A stretch of 64,000 nucleotides of DNA from Streptomyces sp. TLI_053 (lineage in GTDB: Bacteria > Actinomycetota > Actinomycetes > Streptomycetales > Streptomycetaceae): positions 434,001 to 498,000 of the forward strand of contig NZ_LT629775.1 in NCBI RefSeq assembly GCF_900105395.1, in the 5' to 3' direction. The notes under the pieces were generated by a model. That model was not told the origin of the DNA, did not search any database, and was given only the letters and a program-made list of their open reading frames with translations. A program made the position numbers and the translations under genes. Positions 15,563 to 22,507 of the stretch are shown one piece after another. Position 1 is the stretch's first letter. Each line of letters opens with the position of its first letter.

Positions 15563-16171
15563 CTACCGCCGGTGCTGTGCGCGCAGGCCGTTCAGCAGCT
15601 GACCGACGTGCTCGGCGGCCCGGGCGGGTTCGAGCGGCCGATGGCCGACCAGGAGGCGGTACCAGAACAGGCCGAAGAGCTGGTCGGTGGCGGCGTCAAG
15701 ATCGGCGGTGGCCGGGAGTTCGCCGCGTTGCACGCCGCGGCCGAGCAGCGTGAGGACGACGGCCCGCCTGCTCTCCACCCACTCCCGGAACGGCTCGGCG
15801 AAGGCGGGGTCGAGCTGGGCCTCCGCCATCAGGCCGCGCAGGGTCCGCACCCGGAGCGGGTGTGCGGTGACGCCGTAGAGGGCGGTGGCGAAGGCGGTCA
15901 GGTCGTCGGCGACCGCGCCGGTGTCGGGTTCGGGCATCCGCTGCTGGACGGTCGTGCGGTAGGCCTCCATGACCAGCGGGGCCTTCGACTTCCACCAGCG
16001 GTAGATGGTGCTCTTGGCGACACCGGCACGGGCGGCGACGCGTTCGACGGTGACGGACTGGTAGCCGAGCTCCTCGACGAGTTCGATCGCGGCGGCGAGG
16101 ACGGCGTCGCGGGCGTCCTCGTTGCGGATCCGGCCGCCGGTGCGGCGGGTTGGGGGTTGTCCGGTAGGCAC
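15563..16171 (-). CDS. TetR/AcrR family transcriptional regulator
   Basis: A 202-residue repressor-type protein. Residues 18-65 hold the helix-turn-helix (AAIELVEELGYQSVTVERVAARAGVAKSTIYRWWKSK, shown here only by its borders AAIELVEE and YRWWKSK); the C-terminal part fits the TetR ligand domain with LRGLMAEAQLDPAFAEPF. GTG at 16171. It diverges from an alpha/beta hydrolase gene across a 74-nt gap with a GCTAGC inverted repeat, so it probably controls that gene and itself. Confidence 0.9.
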   Translation of the reverse strand: MPTGQPPTRRTGGRIRNEDARDAVLAAAIELVEELGYQSVTVERVAARAGVAKSTIYRWWKSKAPLVMEAYRTTVQQRMPEPDTGAVADDLTAFATALYGVTAHPLRVRTLRGLMAEAQLDPAFAEPFREWVESRRAVVLTLLGRGVQRGELPATADLDAATDQLFGLFWYRLLVGHRPLEPARAAEHVGQLLNGLRAQHRR

Positions 16172-16179
16172 GTGAACAC

Positions 16180-16196
16180 GCTAGCAGTGTGCTAGC
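16180..16196. promoter_or_regulatory. TetR operator candidate
   Basis: GCTAGC-AGTGT-GCTAGC, two 6-bp palindromic half sites with 5-bp spacing (11-bp periodicity), sits 9 nt upstream of the tetR start in the divergent promoter region. A fitting site for the adjacent TetR protein. Confidence 0.7.
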
Positions 16197-16245
16197 TTTA
16201 ATCGAAACGCGACGGATCGTTTTGATTTAGGGGAGTGGATCGATC

Positions 16246-16827
16246 ATGAGCGAGATCGTGGTGTCGCACGGCTACGGCGCGGGCGACGACAGCGTCTGGT
16301 TCCCGTACCTGACCGAACAGCTCGCGGCCGCCGGACACCGGGTCACCGTGCCCCGTCTGCCGGACAGTGCCGCCCCCCGGCTGGAGCCGTGGCGCAAGAC
16401 CTACGGCGACGCCGCCCTGGCCGCCGGCCCCACCGGTTCCACCGTGCTCGTCGGTCACAGCATCGGCGGAGTCAACGTGCTGCGCTTCCTGGAACAGCAC
16501 GACCCCGACACCCAGGGGGTGTTCGCGGGCGTCCTCCTGGTGGCGACCTCGGCGCACGAAGTCGGCTACGACGCACTCGCCGAGTTCTTCGAGGGCGGCT
16601 TCGACTGGGCGCGGATCCGCCGCTCCGCCCGCCGGTTCCGGGTCCTCCAGGCCATGGACGACCCGGTCAACCGGCCCGACCCGACCGAACACGTCCGGCT
16701 GCTCGTCGAGGGCCTCGGCGCGACCGCGGTACTGACCGCGACCGGCGCCCACTTCGGGGCCACCCCGGACGACCACGTCGAGGTGCCGGAAGCGGTCCGA
16801 CTGGTCACCGAACTGCTCGGAGCCTGA
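16246..16827 (+). CDS. RBBP9/YdeN-type alpha/beta hydrolase
   Basis: A 193-residue small alpha/beta hydrolase of the serine-hydrolase RBBP9/YdeN group. It begins IVVSHGYGAGDDSVWFPYL, has the nucleophile elbow VLVGHSIGGVN with Ser, and TGAHFGA near the end supplies the catalytic His; an Asp is expected in VLQAMDDPVN. Substrate unknown; members act as esterases or have unsettled roles. AGGGGAG precedes the ATG. Divergent from the TetR gene, which probably represses it. Confidence 0.85.
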   Translation: MSEIVVSHGYGAGDDSVWFPYLTEQLAAAGHRVTVPRLPDSAAPRLEPWRKTYGDAALAAGPTGSTVLVGHSIGGVNVLRFLEQHDPDTQGVFAGVLLVATSAHEVGYDALAEFFEGGFDWARIRRSARRFRVLQAMDDPVNRPDPTEHVRLLVEGLGATAVLTATGAHFGATPDDHVEVPEAVRLVTELLGA

Positions 16828-16943
16828 CCGGCCCGGGCGCGCACCCGGAGCGATCGCGGATCCGCGCCGTCCACGTGCCGTGGGGCGTCCCGCGGTACGA
16901 CGACGGCCGGTCGGCGGTGACCGGTCGGTGATGCCGCGACCGG

Positions 16944-17954
16944 CTACGCGTGGTCGGGGGCGCGGTCCTCGAGGAGGGCCCGGCCGAGGGGGGTGAGGGT
17001 GTGGCGCACCCCGGGGCCCGTGCGTTCGGTGGTCAGGAGCCCGGCGGAGCGCAGGACGGTGGTGTGGTGGCTCGCGGTGGCGGGCGAGGTGCCGGTGCGG
17101 CGGGCGAGTTCGGCGGTGCCCGCCGGGTCGGCCGCCGCGCGCAGGGTGCGGGCGCGGGTGGTGCCGAGCAGCGCGACGAGCGCGCCGTCCGGCCCGTGCC
17201 CGGCGTCCGGGGACCAGATCGCCCGGTAGGTGGCCAGGTCGGGGGTGAGCGGGTAGTGCAGGACGAGCGGGTGCTCCAGGCCGCGGGTGTCCGTCAGGGC
17301 CATCGGCTCGGGCCAGAAGAAGGTCGGTACGAGCATGACGCCCGCGCCGCGCAGCCGCACGTCCGCGTTGGCGGGGCAGGGCAGCGTCAGCACCGGTGAC
17401 TCCCAGCGGATGCCGGGGTGGAGCGTGGCGAGCAGTCCGTCCAGACCGCGCTCGACCAACAGGGCGGCCCGCCGGGCGCGGTCGGCGTGCGCGGCGGCCA
17501 GCAGCTGCGACCAGTACGGCGCGAGCGCGAAGGCGTGGTACTCGCGCAGCCGGCGGTCCACCAGCTCGCGTTGCGAGTGCCCGCCCCCGCGCAGTTCGTG
17601 CACCCACCTCGGCGCCCGGGGACGCATCGCGCTGAGGACGGGCAGGTCCGCGCTCCACCGCGGTCGGGGCAGTGACCAGGTCTGGTCCAGGCTCTCCGCC
17701 AGGGTGTGGCTGCCGGCGTGCAGGAACGCCTCCGCGGCCTCCGCCGCCCCGAGCGGCGTCGCCAGGTCGAACAGCATCCGCAGTTCGGGGCGGATGCTGT
17801 TGCGGGTCCGGCTGCGCCACCCCTCCAGCGCCACACCGCCGGCCCCGCGCGTCTGCACCAGCGACAGGCTCAGCATCGTCTCGGCGAGCGGATCGGGCGC
17901 CCGCGCGATCCGGACCCTGGCCAGATCCTCGTGGGTGAAATGGATACGCAGCAA
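16944..17954 (-). CDS. ArsR-type winged-helix regulator with large N-terminal domain
   Basis: Regulator with a long N-terminal domain of unknown function (starting LRIHFTHEDLARVRIA, a pattern common to this actinobacterial group) and a C-terminal ArsR-type winged helix (ALLGTTRARTLRAA, AELARRTGTSPATASHHTTVL). TTG at 17954 is chosen because GGAGGGGGCGG precedes it and the domain starts there, giving 336 residues; a GTG at 18029 would add 25. The 11-helix N-terminal part is unlike the small metal sensors, so the signal is probably not a metal. No target gene is evident. Confidence 0.8.
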   Translation of the reverse strand: MLRIHFTHEDLARVRIARAPDPLAETMLSLSLVQTRGAGGVALEGWRSRTRNSIRPELRMLFDLATPLGAAEAAEAFLHAGSHTLAESLDQTWSLPRPRWSADLPVLSAMRPRAPRWVHELRGGGHSQRELVDRRLREYHAFALAPYWSQLLAAAHADRARRAALLVERGLDGLLATLHPGIRWESPVLTLPCPANADVRLRGAGVMLVPTFFWPEPMALTDTRGLEHPLVLHYPLTPDLATYRAIWSPDAGHGPDGALVALLGTTRARTLRAAADPAGTAELARRTGTSPATASHHTTVLRSAGLLTTERTGPGVRHTLTPLGRALLEDRAPDHA

Positions 17955-18408
17955 TCCCGCCCCCTCCGCGTCGAGCACCGCCACGGGTGCCCCGACGTCC
18001 CCGCCCGCCCCCTGCGGCCTTCCGACCACCGTAAGCGGGACGGCGCGGCCGGACAGGGCGTTGTCCGGCGATGGCCGAATCGCTCCGCCGTGCCCCGCGC
18101 CGAAGCACGGCCCCCGCGGCGCCGTGCTTTCGGGTGGACCACGACCGGTCGGCGGCCGGGAACGGCGCCCTGGTGGCCGGGCAGGTGGTAGGTGGTGGTG
18201 CGCGGCGGGGCCGATGGTCGCGCCGCGGCGCCGTGTCAGGGCAGGGGAAAGGCAGGAGGCGGGTCATCGATCCAGCGAAGCGGTGGGACGCCACCGGAGG
18301 ACTCGGGGCGGGCGTTCCGGCCGCGGGCGTTCCGGCCACGGGCGTTCCGGCCGCGGGCGGGCGCGACCGGCCGGTTGCCGGCGCGACCGGACGACGGGAG
18401 CAGCGGCG
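17955..18408. other. Intergenic stretch with three 15-bp tandem repeats
   Basis: No convincing gene. GCGGGCGTTCCGGCC occurs three times in tandem at 18308-18322, 18323-18337 and 18338-18352 (first base of the third copy is A). It precedes the dimethylformamidase-like gene, and the promoter of the ArsR-type gene must lie at the left end. Confidence 0.7.
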
Positions 18409-20121
18409 GTGACCGCGCCGGGCCCGGACGGCACCCGCCGCCGGGCGTTTCTCGCCCTCGCCGCCGGGGCCGGGCTCCTGGCGGGCACCCGGCCCGCGTG
18501 GGCGGCCACGGCGACGGTGAGGGCCGGCACCGCACGGGGGCGGACCGGCACGGGGACTTCCGGCGACGGGGGTTCCGGCACTGTCTCCGCGTCCGGGGCG
18601 GGGCTGGACGTGCTCGCCGAGAACGCCCTGCCCGGGAACGCCGACTGGCGGATCACCGACCCCGGCCCGCCGGAGGCCGTCGAAGGTTTCGCCGACCGGG
18701 TCAGCGTCCTGCCCGGTGAGCCGTTCGGCCTGCACGTGTCGACCACCGCGCCCGGCTTCACCGTCCGCGCCTACCGGACGGGCTGGTACGGCGGTGCACG
18801 CGCCCGCCTGGTGTACGAGTCCGAACCGCTGCCGGGCGTACGCCGGAACGGACCGACGCTGGACTCCGCCACCCGTACGGTCCGCACCGACTGGCCACGC
18901 AGCCTGACCGTTCCCACCGACGGCTGGCCGGAGGGCAGTTACCTGCTGCGCCTGGACGCCGTCGGGGGCACCGGCCAGCGGTACGTGCCCGTCACCGTGC
19001 GCTGCGCCTCGGCGGCCGGCCGCACCCTGCTGGTGAACGCCGTCGCCACCTGGCAGGCGTACAACCTGTGGGGCGGGTACAACCTCTACTACGGGCCGAC
19101 GGGCCGGCGCGACAGCCGCTCGCTGACGGTCGGCTTCGACCGCCCCTACCGGTATGCCGACGGGGCCGGGCTGTTCCTGGTGTACGAGGCGCCGCTGATC
19201 GCCCTGGCCGAACGCCTCGGGCTGCCACTGGCCTACGCCACCGGTCCGGACCTGGACCGCGAGGAGCACCTGCTCACCGGCGCGAACTGCCTGGTGTCAC
19301 CGGGCCACGACGAGTATTGGTCGGTCGACCAACGACAGCGGGTGGCGGCTGCCCGGGACAGCGGCACCAACCTCGCCGTCCTAGGCGCCAACTGCTGCTT
19401 CCGCCGGGTGCGCTACGAGGACTCCCCGCTCGGCGCACGCCGCACGGTGGTCTGCTACAAGGGCGACTACGAACGCGACCCCGGGTACCTCCAGGGACTG
19501 CCGCCCACCACCGACTTCCGGGCCGAACCCGCGCCGGACCCGGAGAGCACCCTGCTCGGCGTCCTCTACGGGGACTACCCGGTGGACGCGCCCTTCGTCG
19601 TGACCAACCCCGGGCACTGGCTCTACGAGGGCACCGGCGTGCGGGCCGGGGACTCCTTCGAGCACCTGGTAGGGGTGGAGTACGACCGCGTCGACACCGC
19701 CTGGCCGACCCCGCGCCCGGTCGAGATCCTCGCCCACTCCCCCGTCGTCTGCGAAGGCCGCCCGGACCACAGCGACAGCGCCTACCTCACCCTGCCGACG
19801 GGGGCGGCCGTGTTCGCGAGCGGCACCATGCGCTGGGTCGAGTCGCTGGAAGCCGACGGCCCGGCCGACCCGCGCAACCACGGTCTGGACGGCGCCGCCG
19901 GTGCCTTCACCCGTACCGTCACCACTAACGTGCTCCGGGCCTTCGCCGCCGGCCCGGCGGGCATCGACCGTCCGGCCCGGGACAACGTCGCCGACCACTA
20001 CCCGGCACCCGCGGCCGGACCGCGGAAAGCGGGCGCGGCGCTGCCGCCCTCGCCTTCACCCCCACCCGGACCCGGACCCGCACCCGCACCCGCACCACCG
20101 AAGGGACCGGACCGGCCTTGA
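18409..20121 (+). CDS. Tat-exported N,N-dimethylformamidase beta-subunit-like protein
   Basis: A 570-residue exported protein. The N-terminus has a twin-arginine signal (TRRRAFLALAAGAGLLAG, cleavage near PAWA). The remainder resembles the large subunit of N,N-dimethylformamidase: a beta-sandwich (GFTVRAYRTGWYGGARARLVYE) followed by a domain with YNLWGGYNLYY, LVSPGHDEYWSVDQR and a glutamine-amidotransferase-like core. NPGHWLYEGTGV is family-typical. The C-terminus ends in a Pro-rich tail. Many actinobacterial members are annotated only by this similarity; amidase activity is unproven, and they may instead act at the cell surface. GTG at 18409. Its TTGA stop overlaps the deacetylase start. Confidence 0.8.
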   Translation: MTAPGPDGTRRRAFLALAAGAGLLAGTRPAWAATATVRAGTARGRTGTGTSGDGGSGTVSASGAGLDVLAENALPGNADWRITDPGPPEAVEGFADRVSVLPGEPFGLHVSTTAPGFTVRAYRTGWYGGARARLVYESEPLPGVRRNGPTLDSATRTVRTDWPRSLTVPTDGWPEGSYLLRLDAVGGTGQRYVPVTVRCASAAGRTLLVNAVATWQAYNLWGGYNLYYGPTGRRDSRSLTVGFDRPYRYADGAGLFLVYEAPLIALAERLGLPLAYATGPDLDREEHLLTGANCLVSPGHDEYWSVDQRQRVAAARDSGTNLAVLGANCCFRRVRYEDSPLGARRTVVCYKGDYERDPGYLQGLPPTTDFRAEPAPDPESTLLGVLYGDYPVDAPFVVTNPGHWLYEGTGVRAGDSFEHLVGVEYDRVDTAWPTPRPVEILAHSPVVCEGRPDHSDSAYLTLPTGAAVFASGTMRWVESLEADGPADPRNHGLDGAAGAFTRTVTTNVLRAFAAGPAGIDRPARDNVADHYPAPAAGPRKAGAALPPSPSPPPGPGPAPAPAPPKGPDRP

Positions 20122-20942
20122 GACACCCCCTCGTCGGGACCGCTCTCGCGCTCGTGCTGGCGCTCGTACCGACGGTCGGCGGCAGCAGCCCGCTCGCCAC
20201 CGCGGCCTCCTCGCCCCCGGGCGACGCCGTCACCCGTCGGCAGGGCGACCCCGCCGCCTGGGCCGCCTGGGGCATCCCTCCCCTGCCCCCGCCGCCGGAC
20301 CCGCCCGCCGACCCGCCGCTCGACCTCCCCGTCACCGGGCCGGTGCCCGTGATCAGCACCGTCCCCACCCCGGACCGCGTCGTCTTCATCACCATCGACG
20401 ACGGCAAGGAGAAGGACCCCACCTTCGTCCGGATGGTCACCGACCTGGGCGTGCCCGTCTCCATGTTCCTCACCCGCGACCTCGTCCAGGACGACTACGC
20501 CTACTTCCGTCCCCTGCAGGCCCTCGGCAACCGCATCCAGAACCACACCCTCACCCACCCCCACCTCAGCACCCTGACGGCCGACCAGCAGCAGGCGGAG
20601 ATCTGCGGCGCACAGTCCGTCCTCACAGAGCAGTACGGCAGCGCACCGCTGCTCTTCCGTCCCCCCTACGGCGACGCCGCCCGCACCGAGGACCTCGACC
20701 ACGCGGTACGGGCCTGCGGACCCCGCGCCGTCGTCCTGTGGCACGCCACCATGCAGATCCACGACCTCCGCTACCAGGAACCCGACCGGAGACTCCGCCC
20801 CGGCGACATCCTCCTCGCCCACTTCCGCGGCCCCGCCGAACTCAACGGCTCCACCATGACCGACATGTTCGCCGAACTCCTGCGCCGCATCGGCGAACAG
20901 GGCTTCGCCGTGGCCCGCCTGGAGGACTACCTCGGCCACTGA
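20118..20942 (+). CDS. Secreted polysaccharide deacetylase (NodB/CE4 family)
   Basis: A 274-residue carbohydrate esterase family 4 protein. A Sec signal peptide spans about residues 1-30, then a Pro-rich linker, then the NodB domain with FITIDDG (catalytic Asp pair), NHTLTHPHL (metal-binding His pair) and FRPPYGD. LLAHFRG near the end is the last CE4 motif. Such enzymes remove acetyl groups from peptidoglycan, chitin or other N-acetylated glycans outside the cell. Started by TTG inside the stop codon of the dimethylformamidase-like gene, so the two exported products are made together. Confidence 0.9.
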   Translation: MRHPLVGTALALVLALVPTVGGSSPLATAASSPPGDAVTRRQGDPAAWAAWGIPPLPPPPDPPADPPLDLPVTGPVPVISTVPTPDRVVFITIDDGKEKDPTFVRMVTDLGVPVSMFLTRDLVQDDYAYFRPLQALGNRIQNHTLTHPHLSTLTADQQQAEICGAQSVLTEQYGSAPLLFRPPYGDAARTEDLDHAVRACGPRAVVLWHATMQIHDLRYQEPDRRLRPGDILLAHFRGPAELNGSTMTDMFAELLRRIGEQGFAVARLEDYLGH

Positions 20943-21110
20943 CACACCCCCGGGTCCTCGGGCCGACCGACCTGCCGCCGTGCTCGGCGCGGGTGAGCGG
21001 GAGACTCCCGGAGCCGCTCGTGGCCCGTACCGGACCGGTACGGGCCACACCGCTCCGACGGTTCGACAGCGCGACCGGCTACTGGCGACCGGCGGCCGGT
21101 TTTCGGACGG

Positions 21111-21554
21111 TCAGGGGAAGAGGGGCACGCCCGGAACGAGGACCGGACCGGTCGGCTCCGTCGGGACGAGGACGGGCACCGTCGGCCCGGTCGGGACGAG
21201 GACGGGCTCGCCCGGGAGGTAGTTCACGTCGCCGGGGAAGTAGATCTGCGCGCCGCGCACGAGGGTGGCCGGCGCACTCAGGCAGAGCTTCAGCTGGGTG
21301 AGGGCGAAGGGCATGCCGCCGACCCAGTAGTTGACGTTGTAGGAGGCCATGCACTGGTCGCGCCGCGTGAGCTGCAGCATCGAGGGGTTCGAGGGAAGGG
21401 TGTCGAACGTGGGAGCGGGCACCTGTGCGACATTGATCGGGCCCGGATCGGTGGCGGGCCCCTGCGCGGCGTTCGCGGTTCCGGCGGCCAGCGCCAGCAG
21501 CGGGGCCAGCACGGCCGCGGTGGCCGCCGCGGCGAGCGGTCGACGAAGACTCAT
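21111..21554 (-). CDS. Small secreted protein of unknown function
   Basis: A 147-residue protein with a clear Sec signal (MSLRRPLAAAATAAVLAP to about ANA at residue 29). The mature part has two Cys (QCMASYN and KLCLSAP, a possible disulfide), YNVNYWVGG and a C-terminal repeat of LVPTGPT/VLVPTEPT/VLVPG type. AAGGAG precedes the ATG. I recognise no family. It faces the deacetylase gene. Confidence 0.7.
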   Translation of the reverse strand: MSLRRPLAAAATAAVLAPLLALAAGTANAAQGPATDPGPINVAQVPAPTFDTLPSNPSMLQLTRRDQCMASYNVNYWVGGMPFALTQLKLCLSAPATLVRGAQIYFPGDVNYLPGEPVLVPTGPTVPVLVPTEPTGPVLVPGVPLFP

Positions 21555-21917
21555 GGGAAGAACTCTCCTTCAAGGGAACGGAATCACCCGCGCCCGGCAC
21601 CTTTGGTGACCGACGCCGTGGACCGAATCCTCGCCGCACCCGCCGGCTCGGCGACATCCCAGGTTTCTGGTCCGTGTCCCGGCACGGGTAGTGGACCCGG
21701 GACACCGAACCGGCCCCCGAGGGTGCGGTGAGCGCCGCCGTCGAGGACACTCCGACCGGCGGGGGCAGCACGAACGCGGCCCCAGGACGACCCCGAGGCG
21801 GGTCCGGTGCAGCCCCGGCACGGGTCCGGCACGCGTCCCGGGTGGACCGGCGGGCCGGGCCGGCTCCGGAACATGACATGGTGTCCCTTGAAGGTATCGA
21901 CCCATCAGGAGGCCCGC
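21555..21917. other. Divergent intergenic region
   Basis: Carries the promoters of the small secreted protein and the DUF5302 gene. Apart from the ribosome sites (AAGGAG near 21565, AGGAGG near 21908) I see no gene, repeat or clear promoter hexamers. Confidence 0.5.
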
Positions 21918-22166
21918 ATGACCAGCAGCGCAGCGTCACCCGAGAACCCCGAGAACTCCGGGGAGCCGGAGACCGGGGCCGCCGCCGAGGCCCCCGCGGC
22001 CGCCGCCCCGGACGACGTCAAGGCCCGGTTCCTCGCCGCGCTGGAGCGCAAGCACGGTGCCAAGGGCGGCAGCACCGCCGGCGGCCCGAACAGCGACTCG
22101 AAGATCCACGGCACCCACGCCGCGGCGGGCGGGAAGCGCAACTTCCGCCGCAAGAGCGGCGGCTGA
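21918..22166 (+). CDS. DUF5302 family small protein
   Basis: An 82-residue, acidic-then-basic protein: a Pro/Glu/Ala-rich N-terminal half, then [16 protein letters not shown] and the invariant-looking tail [21 protein letters not shown]'s family pattern (GGKR-FRRKSG). This matches the short actinobacterial DUF5302 proteins, whose function is unknown. AGGAGG stands 7 nt before the ATG. No operon partner. Confidence 0.85.
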   Translation: MTSSAASPENPENSGEPETGAAAEAPAAAAPDDVKARFLAALERKHGAKGGSTAGGPNSDSKIHGTHAAAGGKRNFRRKSGG

Positions 22167-22454
22167 CCGCACTCGGGCACGCACCGGAGCGGCCGGGCCG
22201 CGCACCGCCGCCCGCCCGGCCCCCGGAGTCCTGGCACGGGCCCCGGCCCGGTGGCAGCCGCCCGGGGCGGAGCCGCCGGGCGCGGCGCGGCAGCGGTTCA
22301 GCGCCTCGGAGTCGTCGCCTCGGAGTCGTCGCGGCGGGGACTCCCCGGCGGGACGGAGGCCGACGGACCACCGCCACGACCAAGGGTCGGTGCTGCCCCC
22401 GGAGGGCAGGAGAGCCCGGCACCACCGGGCGAACCGGCGCCGCGGGGGGAACGG

Positions 22455-22492
22455 CCCCGGGCCGGCACCCCGCTCGGGGTACCGGCCCGGGG
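22455..22492 (-). terminator. Hairpin after the beta-helix gene
   Basis: CCCCGGGCCGGCACCCC and GGGGTACCGGCCCGGGG pair over 17 positions with one mismatch around a 4-nt loop, 15 nt downstream of the stop of the minus-strand beta-helix gene. Remaining bases of 22167-22507 hold nothing else I can identify. Confidence 0.75.
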
Positions 22493-22507
22493 TGGTGCGG
22501 GTGTGTG

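Noticed and set aside
16198..19269. A minus-strand open frame of more than 1000 codons across several genes
   Set aside because: It crosses the hydrolase, ArsR-type and dimethylformamidase-like genes in a wrong frame and shows no domain.
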